A stretch of 64,000 nucleotides of DNA from Gorsachius magnificus (Eukaryota; Chordata; Aves; Pelecaniformes; Ardeidae): assembly GCA_034008185.1 (NCBI GenBank), contig CM067082.1:53899586-53963585 (forward strand), written 5' to 3'. The notes under the pieces were generated by a model that made no database searches, was not told the origin of the DNA, and saw only the letters and a program-made list of their open reading frames with translations. Positions 10,981 through 22,900 of the stretch are shown piece by piece (within the stretch, counting starts at the first letter, position 1; every line of letters begins with the position of its first letter). The position numbers and the translations under genes are program-made.

Positions 10981-12992
10981 AAAAAATCATCTTTGTGTAT
11001 CCAAGCCAAATGAGCTAACCTTGAAGCAGACCACAGTGTATTTCACCAACAGCACGGTGATGTCTGATGCATTCAGACTACCACTTGATTTTTTTACACA
11101 GGGTCACTCATTTGGTTTGCTTTTTTTTTTTTCTGAGTAGAAAACTGTAGCAGACTAAAGAATACATATGGGTTTCTCAATTCTTTGCATAACTCAATCT
11201 TTACACACTGAAAAAGACCATATCACTGAATCCTCCTTGAAAAGATAACAGCAAGCAGTCATCCACACAGCTTCGCTGATTTCATTGTCAAAGATCTGGT
11301 CCCTTTTATTTCGTTTATGAAATAAAAAGTATCATGAGGCTCCAGGTGTCTTGCAAATTTGCCAAGTGCTTGTGAAGCTCATAGAACTTTAAACTCCTCT
11401 GGATTTCCTAACTTATTAATGTTTGTTTCAGATGTGAAGAAAAATCATCACTATTTTGTTTGGCTTATGCAAGCCTAGTTTTGTTCAATATTAAAAAAAA
11501 AAAAAATTGGAAAATATCCAGAGAGTAAATTGTTGTTTGAGATTTTAATATAAACCGGATTAGTTATGGGACTAATAAATATAAGTATTTTGTGGCTGTA
11601 TTGAATGTTAAGTAGGTGATTCTATGTCCTCTGAGAATTATTCTGAAAATACAGAATTATTTGTTTAAGATCTGTGTTGAGGTTGGAGAGGTTTGGGGTT
11701 AAAATGAATTTAGAGATTGATTACTCCAGCCATTGCTGCTACGAAACTTCAATCTTGATGGCAGTGCCAGCGAGTCTCGTTAAACTGTCTGCCACCATTC
11801 CAATGCTTTGTGCTTTTGTTGAATTCCACACTTACCCAGTATCACAGCATTTCAACAGGAGCTGACATAGTATTTTAGAAATGGTAACTTTTAGAATCCC
11901 AGGAGTATTCAGAAATTCACCAGAAACACATGAACGAAAAAGAACAGAGTCTTCATCTGTAATCAGAATACAGAGTTAAACACAGAATATAATGAGCTAT
12001 AAAGCTTGGCGGTGTGTGAATAGGTTGGTAATTGCTCATGCTTTAAGGAAAATCTTCACCCTGAACTTGGTTTGGGGAAATAGTCTGGTATCTAGGAGAG
12101 AAGCAGGGTGAAGAAAACTTCAGCTTCTTCTCTTTACTTCAGCAGTGCCCTTCCTTCACAGGACACACAAGGCTGAAGTACTTTTTCAGCCCCATGGCTT
12201 TGTATCTTTTGAGCTGTATTACTTCTACCTGCATGCGCTTTCAAGGTGATACTCATACCGTGCCTATCATCCTAAGCCTGTCCCTGGAGATCCAGTATCT
12301 TTCTTCGTGTAACAGATCACCGAGGCTCTGTCCCATTCAAAACCGCTGCTGCCATGGCAGCATGTGCCTTAATATGTATGGGAAAAGTCACCATACAGTA
12401 ACTGCTGGGCGTATGCAGAGCTAAAATCTCGTCTCTAGTTGAAACTGCAATTTGCCCTTCTAACATTCATCAGAAATTCTGGCCACATATGCAAATTTTT
12501 CAGATGGTTTGTGCGTGGTTAAACAAAAAAGAGGCCTGAAATTAAAGCAGTGCCTCCACTATCACCTAAGAACAGCAGCTACCACTGTCATGGACCAGTC
12601 CTGCTCATCACTTCCATCCCTTGCAAATGGTGAATGGATGTTTCTTTGGTTTCTCTTGGCCCTCACACACCACTTCCACTCAGGCTTGGGATGACATGGT
12701 TATTTGTGCTGCTGCACAGAGAAAGCGGCAGAAATATGGCCAATTTACTTACCCCTGGATACTCAAACCTCCTGTCTGTTCAGAGAATAAAAATCCTAAA
12801 ATCTTACACAGGTAACCTAGTTTTGCAGCAGCAGATCTGAGTTCTTCACCTCCATCTGTCAGTCTTAGTCTCGCATGATCTGCTAGGACAAAACCAATTG
12901 TATTTATGAAGCATGGGCAAGGAAGGCCAGATTTCTGGCCAACATTCAAGGGTACTCTGCATGCAGATCCCATTCACAAAGCATCGTAGAGG

Positions 12993-13118
12993 TCCTCACT
13001 CTATAATAGCTTTTAAACTTTTTGGTGAAGAAAATGCTTAATGCTTAATGTCCTTTCCTCACTCTATAATAGCTTTTAAACTTTTTGGTGAAGAAAATGC
13101 TTAATGCTTAATGTCCTT
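12993..13118. repeat. Perfect 63-bp tandem duplication
   Basis: The unit at 12993-13055, starting tcctcactctataatagc, is repeated base for base at 13056-13118. Each unit itself ends in a short internal repeat (atgcttaatgcttaatg). The absence of any difference between the copies implies a very recent duplication or an assembly artefact. Confidence 0.95.
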
Positions 13119-14049
13119 AACTGTCATGTGAACCTCCCTTCTCAAAGTAAACTGACTACTAGTATTCTGTATGTTTTCCTCTGATGAAAAGTGCACACAC
13201 AGAAAGAAGCTATTCAAAATAAATGGTCCTACTCCTGTAAGAGCTATTCAGCATGAGCAAGAGTGGTGAAATCCGCTACATTCAGATTCCAAATGAACAA
13301 GCCTGTACACGCTATATTCCACGAGGAGCCCTGAACATGTTTATTTTTTTCCCATAAGGTTTATAGTTTTCCCCAGCTTTACATGGAAGTGGGTAGAACA
13401 TTCAAGTACTCTACAGTTTGTGTTCTGCATCCCCCACTGTAGTGCCATTTGGCTCTTCCACCTGCAGGGTTTTGTATTTAACCAGAAAATTTACAGCTTA
13501 AGGCAGAAAAAAAAAATGGAAGAGGGACATGTGTCCTCTCTTTCAGCAGCAATCCAAGCTAATATCCTCAACTGCCTCCATTAGGCAATGCACTGGGTCA
13601 TTGTATGCATGCATTCAGTTCCCCATGTAATTAATATGCCCACATGCATAGGGAACTCAAGGTTAATGTAAAGTAAAAATGGAATGTGTGACATAAAATC
13701 ACCTTGTAACAAAACAAAAGGAAAGGCCGAGATTATTTTGGTGGCATTTTACAGTGATAGAAGCAGCACACTGCTCAGATCATGAAGAACACAGATAAGA
13801 GTTCAGAGTGCTCACAAACAGTTAAGCCACTGGTGTTTTCCCATGGTTCAGATACCAGCATTATCAGTTATAAAATAGTCATGAGTTGGAAGAGAATCAG
13901 TATTCAGAGGAGTTTAGTAAGGGTGCACCTTGAAATACCATATGCAGCTTATTTCTTTAAGCCAAGCAGAAGTGTGAAGTGAATTAAAGTAACTACCTTT
14001 TAAATATTTAATTATGGCAACAATAATGAAAGTGCTAAAGCAAAAGTAA

Positions 14050-14070
14050 GGCTCAAGATAAGCTTGAGCC
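14050..14070. repeat. Short hairpin at the 5' edge of the old CR1
   Basis: The arms ggctcaag (14050-14057) and cttgagcc (14063-14070) pair perfectly around a 5-nt loop. It sits just upstream of the first recognisable CR1 codons. No function is inferred. Confidence 0.6.
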
Positions 14071-14074
14071 CACA

Positions 14075-15904
14075 GTGAAGAATGGTTGAAGCTGATTTAA
14101 ACCTGATAAGGAAAGCCAGAGTCTATCTGGAGCAAAATCTGGTGAAGAATGTGAAGGGCAACAAGAAAGGCTTCTGCAGTTATATCACCAGCAAAAGGAA
14201 GACTACAGAACATGTGGATTTGCTGCTGAAAGGGGCAGGGACCTGCAAAAAATGGACCGAGACCAAGGTACTCAATGCCTTTTCACCTTGGTCTTCATTA
14301 GTAAGACCAACTTTCAGGAATCCCAGGCTCCTGTGGAAAAGTCCAAAGCAAGGTAGACTTACCCTCAGTGGAAAAGGATTATCTTAGGGAACACTTAAGC
14401 AAACTGGACATTCACAAGTACATTGGAACTGGTGAGATGCAGCATGAGTGCCAAAGGAGCTGACTGATGTCATTGTGAGGCCATCCTCTACAATCTTTGA
14501 GAGATCATGGTGACCAAGGCAGGCTCTTGAGGACTAGAAGTGATGTCAATCCTTTTTTTCAAAGCAAGGAGGAAGATCCAAAGATCTACAGGCTGGTTGT
14601 CTTTACCTCAATCTTTGGACAAGTGGTGGACGAAATAATCCTAAAAGCCATTTCCATACATATGAAGGACAAGAAGGTTATTGGGAGTAATCAGCATGGA
14701 TTTACAAAGGGGACATCACACCTGACCAACCTCATAACCTTCTGTGAGTAGGTGATTGGTTGAGTAGACGAGGGGAGAGCAATGAATGTTTATTTTGACT
14801 TTAGATAAGGCTTTTGACATTGTCGCCCATAACATGCTCATAGAAAAACTGATAAAGTATGGGTCAGATGGGTAGAGAGTGAGATGGACTGAAAACTGGC
14901 TGAACAGCTGGGCTTAGAGGGTTATGATCAGCAGCATGAAGTCTAGCTGGAGGCCAATCACTAGTTGTGTATCCCAGGCCTCAATACTGGAGCCAGTACT
15001 GTTCAACCACTTCATTAATGACCTACATAATGGGACAGAGGTGCACCCTCAGCATACTTGCAAACAATATAAAACCATGAGGAGTTGCTGATACACCGAT
15101 GGTTGTGCTGACATTCAGAAGGACCTCAACAGGATGGAAGAATGGACAAACAGGAACCTTATGAAGTTTAACAAAGGGAAATACCAAGTCCTTCCCCTGG
15201 GCAGAAATAACCCAAGCACCAGTATAGGCTGGGGGTCAACCATCTGGAAAGTAGCTCCACAAAAAAGGACCTGGGGGTCCTGGTAGACAATAAGGTGGAC
15301 AACATGAGCCAACAACATGTTCTTGCTGCAACAAAGGCCAGTGTCATCCTGGGCTGCTTTAGGAGAAGTGTTGCCAGCAGGTTGAGGGAGATGGTCCTTC
15401 CTCTCTACTCAGCACTGGTGAGACACAAGAGTGCTGGGTCCAGTTCTGAGCTCCCCATTGTGAATCCAGTGAAGGGCTGTGAAGATGATTAAAGCACTGG
15501 AGCATCTTACATATAAGGAGAGGCTGAGAGAGCTGGCACTGTTCAGCCTGAAGAAGAGAAGACTCAAGGGGATATTATCAGTGTGTATAAATACCTGATG
15601 GGGAGGTAAAGAAGACAGAGCCAAGCTCTTCTCAGCAGTAGCCAGCAAAAGGACAAGAGGCAATAGGAATGAATTGAAATACAGGAAATTCCATTTAAAC
15701 ATAAGAAAAAACTTCCTATATTGTAAGAGTGACTGACCACTGGCACAGGTTGTCCTGAGAGTTTGTGGAGTCTCCATCCTTGGAGATATTCAAAACCCAG
15801 CTGGACACAGTCCCAAGTAACCTGATCTAACTGACCCTGCTTTGAGTGGAGAAGTCAGTCTCCAGAATTACCTTCCAACATATACCATTTTATGATTCCA
15901 TGAT
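14075..15904 (+). mobile_element. Old, decayed CR1 LINE copy 3
   Basis: This is the longest single CR1 remnant in the window. Recognisable coding runs from the linker before the reverse transcriptase (ADLNLIRKARVYLEQNL-like, from 14085), through the finger region with GFTKG (within 14497-14751), motif A (near 14791-14818) and the thumb (LPLYSALVR, within 15295-15492), to a degraded tail ending tatgattccatgat at 15904. The frame is broken many times by stops and indels. The tail and hairpin are more diverged than in the other copies. The 5' edge (about 14075) is uncertain because the similarity fades. It is much older than the copies near the start of the window. Confidence 0.9.
14082..15835 (+). 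pseudogene. CR1 ORF2 reverse transcriptase, catalytically dead remnant
   Basis: This is a broken reverse-transcriptase reading frame. Motif A (14791-14818) has its aspartate codon but is followed by an extra base that shifts the frame. At motif C, where the family has FADDTK, this copy reads LANNIK (15057-15074), so both catalytic aspartates have become asparagine. Three of the surviving open pieces lie at 14082-14387, 14497-14751 and 15295-15492. Both the substitutions and the frameshifts exclude any activity. They fit neutral decay after insertion. Confidence 0.85.
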
Positions 15905-16770
15905 ATGTGGAGTAGAAAAAATAATGCTTCAGGGATTAAGCAGGCTCCAAAAGTGAAACCAAGTGAGGATGTTAAACAAGTACAGAGAGAAAAAAAAAAA
16001 AAGATCACAATGTGGCAATATTCTGCTTCACATTCAGACAAGAGCTATGGGTTGACAAAACTTCAGTGAAGCCAAAGTTGCACCTTTCTCTTGCTTACAG
16101 GTGAGTGAGAAAACGGGCACTAGCATGTATGCGTGCAAGGCTTCAGAAAGTCAAATTTGGTCTGGTACAAGATCAAAGCCAAAAAGCCAGTGAGGGTCAA
16201 GGAAGAAGAGAGTACGATTCAAGGTGAAGAAAAGAATGAAGTGTAGGAAGAGGCATTTAAGACCTTATAATTTAGCTTGCAACTGCCTAATTTTCTGCTG
16301 ATGAATACTATACTCACATATTACCTGTTTGAAATTCCTTTACTACTTCAGCACAATGTTATGCTTATTTTATTTACATTGCTGCTATCTTGCGAAATTT
16401 CACATACTCATCTTGTTTTCTGCTTCCCTCAGCAGAGATTATGTCTATCACCTGCCAGCTGAGATGCCTCAGGGAAATAAACTCACTACAGATTTAATGC
16501 TCCATGTTTGTGGCAGACTACTTCATGATTTAAGATATTCGCTTCTGGTAGAATAAGGTTCTTCAGTTTCTAAGAGTACTGTAACCCTAAAGGAATTCAG
16601 GTACAACAAAATCCTTAAACATTAAGCATCTTTGCCGTATTCATTGTATTTATTTCTATCTTTTGCTCTTCTACGGAACTAAAATAAGCCATAAAAAAAC
16701 TTTCTGTGCACTTGGCAATTGATTAGATATACACTGATAACCAGAATTGTTACCCCTCCAAGTAATCACA

Positions 16771-16798
16771 GATAGATAGATAGATAGATAGATAGATA
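16771..16798 (+). repeat. (GATA)7 microsatellite
   Basis: Seven uninterrupted GATA units. Tetranucleotide tracts of this length are usually length-polymorphic. Confidence 0.95.
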
Positions 16799-19700
16799 TA
16801 AAACCACATACTTATAGCAGTGAAAGAAATCCTCATGAGGCTTTACACATTGCACTGCTCAACCTTGCTCAGGATCTCCCAGAAGGAGCCACCCTGAACG
16901 CTGACAGGCTCCAGCCAAAGAAGGAAACTAGTCCCAAGAGGATGTTAGTATGAACTTGCTGTAGCGCTAAGCCATTGACTGATTGTCTAGAATATAAATG
17001 AAGATGAAGCAGAATAATTATTTCTACTAAAGATGATGCATTATTTAAATTACTTATCAGCACCTTAAGATTGAAATCACTAAGTGCTTGAAATTAAAAA
17101 AGGACTTTTCTGAATCCATAACCCACATTGAAGGAAAACAATACTTGAATTCTGCCAAGTTGCTGGCCCAAGTTTTTATTTAAGAAAACATTGATTTATT
17201 TTTGTGTACCTAACAGCCTCTGATATGTACACAATTTCAAAGCTAAGAACATTTCAAAAGATGGCTGGAGGGGACAAATCCAACATTTCCTTGTAGAACA
17301 GAGTCTTCTCCCCCCCTTGCAACTGTGTAATTTCCTTTATTGTTAATGAAAGCAGCTGCACACACCAGAGAATACAGCCATGAAAGCCTACCAAAGCCTC
17401 ATGGAAATGTTTCTTTTTTGCCAATGTCATAATTGCTGAGAGGAAGAAATGCTTTCCTCCTTTTTTAAAATCTGTTATCAGAGACACTTGCATGTAAACA
17501 GGATCTTAGTTTCTTGAGAGATTATCTGCTCCTACTGCTGTTACTTGATACCCACAATCCTTTCTCTGTGACCTCCAGCTCATAGCTACAGAGCTCATAG
17601 TTATAGGTAAGTTATTTTAAAGTCAGCTGCAAATAGCTACTTCACCAAAGGAATAAGCAGCAGGAGGCTACCCTTAGAAATAAGATGTATTTTCTTGTCC
17701 ATGGTCTTCAATTCCTGGTATAATGTAGATAATCTCATTGAAAAGTTGACCTCATTGAGTCTTGAAATGTCCAACATGTAAGCCTCATCAGTGCTTTATG
17801 CTGTCACATTTGAAAAGCAATCTGTTTTAACATTTTAACCCCCAGCATCCTGTTGAATCCTGTGAGTCCTTCCCCACCATTGCCATCCTTCTTGGACCTT
17901 CCTGCCTGACCCACCACAGGGTGATTCAGGCTTTGACACAGAGAGCACGGCACTGCCCCAACTGGTGCCACACCAATGTCTGAAATGGGTTGTTTCAGTC
18001 TGGAAGAACCAGATTATGTGGAAAAACAGTGGACCCATAAGGCTGTTTTAGAAGGGCTTTTCAAGAAGCCCAATTTGTGGTCACAGCTAGTGAACTGGAT
18101 ACTTAATATTTTTACATTTTTAGCACACCTTGAAGATTTTGATTAATTTATAAGTTTAGGGGTTGCTGATGGCTAATTTTACAGTATTTCTTGTATTTTT
18201 TATGTATTATTGTGTTTAGAAAGGTGCTTCTTGCTTTGCACTTTTTGAGAAATAAGTGCACTCAGGTTTTATGCGTCATGTTATAAAACCACAATTTCTT
18301 CAAGAAACTGATCCTATCACCAACATCCTCTTCACCATTACACTTTTGTCTGACTATCAACACATTTGCACCCTCTTCTTCCTCCTTATATTCCACTTTC
18401 ATGATGCTCCACGCTGTTTTGCCATGTGAACTGCAGCCATAACCCCCTTCCTTTGCATCTTAATAGAGAAATAAATCCAAAGCATAAAAAGGCAGTTTTG
18501 AGGTCAGGCCTAGCCCAGACAATTTAATCAAAGTCATGAATTAGCATTTTCTAGTTGCTAGGAAATGGCACCTAGGAACATCTGACAGGCGGATGCACTT
18601 AGGCTTGCTCTCCACGACAGGAGAGGTTAATTTGATTCCAACCACTTTCCAATAAAAGGTGAATCTATTTGTACTCCTATGGTCAGCAACAGCAACACAG
18701 AATTTTCTCATGGTATTTCATCTCAGACACAGGGCTTTATTTTCATGAATTGTCAATTATTAAAAGTATGTATTACTCAGTATCCAAAATGAACAGACAC
18801 TATCTTTAAAATGAAGAGAGAGGCACCCTCAAACTGGGTCACCATTAACCTGTTTGTTAAGGGGAATAACTGTTCTACACCTACAAGCACTGATCAGCTT
18901 TCCTTGTTTAGGTAAAATGAAATTTTTAAAATGCCTTAAAAATAATCACCGGACTGACCAAGGTCCATTTCTCCTGTTAAATTGTATTTAATAATTGTTA
19001 GTCTGTTACGAAACTGTTTTGGAATATATTTTGCCTTTTATTAGAGTAATAAAGAAAATAAAGTTTGAGGCTTTTGAGAAATGAAAGCCTGTCTAGGACC
19101 ATCTAATGAATTTACCTGAGGCAGTACAACTTCCCAAGGAATTATTAGTCTTATTTTTAAAAAATGAGTCTAGGTGTTATTAAATCAAGAATTGATGTAA
19201 TAAAGTCACCTGCTGTATTTCCTCTAGGGGAAAACTGTATATAACCTGTGTGAAAAATATTCTAACAGATGACTAGATGTGTGTTGAATATGTTTCCTGA
19301 AATCCAAAAAATTCCAATACTTTCCTGTAGAAAATGATCTAGTCATTGAGGGCTAGCACTAAAAACATCTCAGAAAAAAAAATTAAAATTCATGAAGTAA
19401 ATTGTTCAGAACTCAGGATAACAGGCTGACTAGGGAAAAATAGTGTATTTCAGACCTAAAGATTGAAATGCAGATTCACAAACATCAGATGGAAAGCTTT
19501 AAGGCAAAGATTTATTGGTAGGATGATTGGATTTTGTCTTCCTACACCTCTGGTTGAAAATAACCTTTTTTACAAATGAGGAGTGGCCTATAAATAATGT
19601 CCTTTGGCTGCATTTTTATGTCTTTTTCATGGTTTAATTATATTGGCTGTCCTTTACCAATTACGCATCAGTACCAAAACACTGCTTTCTCGTAAACATG

Positions 19701-19921
19701 AAGTACAATGTCACAAGTGTGACTTCAAATGCAAAAATCAGCTGAAACTTCATCTATTTTTTGCCAGTTAATTAGTTTATTATTCAAAGCTCAGGAGCAG
19801 GCAGGGTCCAGTCCTGCTGTAGTTAGTCAACACTTTTGACTGTTGACTTTAATAAATGCCAATTTTGCCCATTAATTAATTTTTCAGCATCTGAGGGAAA
19901 AATGCAAGGTTTTGTTGCCAT

Positions 19922-19998
19922 TGAGAAGAAAGAAACTGAGAAAAAGATAAGGAGCAAGAGAGAGGGAGAGAGGAAGGGATAGGGGGAGGGAGAAAGAG
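19922..19998 (+). repeat. Purine-rich tract
   Basis: About 77 bases that are nearly all A and G on the plus strand, with only a few C or T interruptions, shifting from GAAA-type to GGGA-type repeats. Such tracts can adopt triplex (H-DNA) structures; this is inference from composition only. Confidence 0.75.
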
Positions 19999-22900
19999 GC
20001 TGGAATAGACTTCTGGTGGCATCTAAAGTAGCCTCCTGCTGAGAGCAGGGCCAACCACAAATCCAGACCAGGCCGCTCATGGCCTTGTCCTGATGAATTT
20101 TGACTATCGCCAGCAAAGCGGATCCCACAGCTTGGCACCTGCCACAGTGCTCAACCACTTTTACCCACCCCCAGGGAGAAGCACCCCATGGTTCCCCAAA
20201 TGCGGAGACCGCGTGCAGGGTGAATGTGAGTTTCTCTGGGTGTTCCCTCCCGTGCAGTCTCTTCAGGTGCCAGAGCGTGCATCAGTGCCCCACACATTCA
20301 CAGCAGCCTGTACCTCCTGGTGAAAGCAGATGCAAGTGTAAGGAACTGCCTTGGGAAAAAGTTAGAGAGGAGTTTAGAGGTAATAAAGGGTACAGAGTAG
20401 AATAAAGAAACTTACATTTAAGGGGAAAATTAGAACATACCCAGAGGAAAACAATGTGGAAGGGTTTATGCCAGTACCTTAAGAAGCAGAGCACAGCCTC
20501 TTCCAGCACTTGATGATTCACTGGTAGAGGAAAAGGGAGCTCATTCAGCTGTCGTGGTCACACCATCCCAGGTCCTGGGATCTCTTTTAACTTAGAGATT
20601 AATTTTAAAGCATCAATTGGACAATATTCATGACCAAAAGCCTGTCAAACCACAAGGGCATGATCTTCAACCAATATGACCTGGTGTAATTCCACCGATG
20701 CCAGAGAACAGGTGAGAAACCAAAATCATGGTTAAAAATGACCTGATGGAGATCATCCAAACCCAGTGTAAATGAGCCTTTGCATATTTCACTAATACAA
20801 AATGACACAAGCCAAAAAGGCTCTGGAAGAAGATAACACTTTAAACCTGCTGGTCTGCCCCATTCAGACAAACATATTATATAGGACACTGTAAAGATTT
20901 TTATTAGTTTTAAATGCCAGTTTTGTCTGTCCAGGATAGTTGTTCAACAGGGACAAAGAGTGACTGGTATGAATTCTTTTTGCCATCCAGGGAAAATTTC
21001 ATTTTATCTTTTAGTATGACAACCTGATTATACCCAAGAGGTTTTGGGGAACTATTTTAATTTTGCATATTTTCCCAAGGAATGGCTGGTTTACAGTCCT
21101 GTGAAATAGTTCCCTGCTGTCTGTCAACCTAGTGAAGTCTTTCTGAGCATATTAAGGCAGGTGGTGAATGGGCATCCTGAATGTCTATTACAAATAATTA
21201 AAGCAATTTTTTTTAATACCTGCAGGTTCTCTAGCATTAATTACTTGCAGTGCCAATCCATTTCTCTGAAAAATTATTCCTAAACTAATCATCTGCCATA
21301 AATCAACACTCTCTTCATCAGATGCCACAAAAGCCTAATGGTCACATTACACAAGCAGAGAGATGCTAACACAAGAGAGAGCAGGCCAAATAAGAACAGA
21401 AAGTAATGCCCTGCTTTCCTGCAAGTCCTACAGACTCTTGGAAAATCCAAATTTAATGTTAAAAACAATGGACATTTGCCAGTCTGCAAAGCATAACTGG
21501 GCCAGATTTAAAATTTTGATGGGAAGACAACCCAAACACATAATCTAATGCTGCAGTAAACAGAGGTGGTGAGACAAAGAAAAAATGCAAAAGTGTTACT
21601 TCCAAAGCGAAGTCTACAAAAGGCAAATGGAGTGCCTTTGCCCCATGCATATGGCCTGGAAATAAACTGAGAAGCGAGCAGCATTTAGCCTTTGTTTCCT
21701 GCTGTGTTTTAGGAAACAGAATGGTTTTATGAAAACAAACACAGATTGGAAGTTAATAAACCTGTAAAGAAGCAAAGCTTTTATACTCTTCCCTAAATGA
21801 CACTGCAGCAGCAAGGAAGCCAATTTTAGCAACCTACCTGTCAGGACAAAAATTTAAATTATATCCAGAGACTGGAACAGCAGGCTGAACACTGAGGCAC
21901 TTACTAATTATCAGCTGGACATGGACCAGATCAAAGAGAAAAGCTGGAATACAATGAGCTACACCTCAAATGAGGCACTAAAAAAACATTTATGCCAGGT
22001 ATGTGTGGATGAGAGGCAGAGGTCAAGCAAAATCTGAAATGATACAGGTTGCCATTGTTACAAGGAACTGGGTATCTACCAAAGGAATGAGAACATGCCA
22101 TACAAAGAGCGAGCAAAAGCAAGATATAGAAAGAGCGGGGGGGGGAAGGGTAATACAAATTTCAGCAATTAAAAATAAGTAGAAATGTTTCAACTTATTT
22201 GTAAAAACAAACTACATGATTAAAGTAATGTTTACTAAAACAAGACCCGAGACCAGAACCTGGTATTGTTGATGTAAATATTCTTAGGAAAATTTAAGAT
22301 ACCTAATAAAAATTCATCAGTTTTTATCCTAGGAAAAAAATATATTGGTTCTGGACTGTTACAGAAACAACACTGTTAGAGAATATAACTGCCTTCATAT
22401 TTATACATATATAGTCATAAGTTCCAGCAAAGAACCAAGAAATAAGCATTTACAAGTAATACAATAACCTTTGTGACATTCTCAACCTGTAGAACAGAAT
22501 AGCGCACCAACCCTAAACTTCCTTTTTGACGGAATGGGCAAATTTTCTGCTATTGCCGGTTGATAAAAACAATAAAAATGTAAAAAAGTATAATAAGACA
22601 AATTGTTTTTTTTCATATATTCTTGGGGGAAAGGACACCCATATCCGAGATAGCTACCTTTCCAAGAGGCACTGGTAGTTTGGCTCACGTGGTCACCACT
22701 CGACCTATTGGTGTGTTTTGGTTAGCTGCTGGCAGTTCTCTACTCACTGGTGTGGGAGAGGTGCATCTGCAGTCACCGGGGCATGGTGATGGCCATGGTA
22801 CATCGCTTGCAGTCCAGACCCTTGTACAGAACTGCTAACGGCTCTGCTGACATTGTTTATGACACCCGTTTCTTTATTAATTAGAATTATTTAGTTACTC

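Larger units (their letters stand above)
5136..14049. other. Unique non-coding sequence with a GC-rich block
   Basis: About 8.9 kb with only short open frames, most under 100 codons and none resembling a known protein. Within it I note a 9-bp-stem inverted repeat (6172-6201), A-runs (for example 8210-8223), a GC-rich block at about 10290-10980, a perfect 63-bp tandem duplication at 12993-13118 and one plausible splice-acceptor with a short terminal open frame at 8548-8654. No RNA gene or mobile element is recognised. Confidence 0.5.

Noticed and set aside
10641..11018. 125-codon plus-strand frame
   Set aside because: It is in the GC-rich block with rival frames on both strands, lacks a domain and has no visible exon structure.
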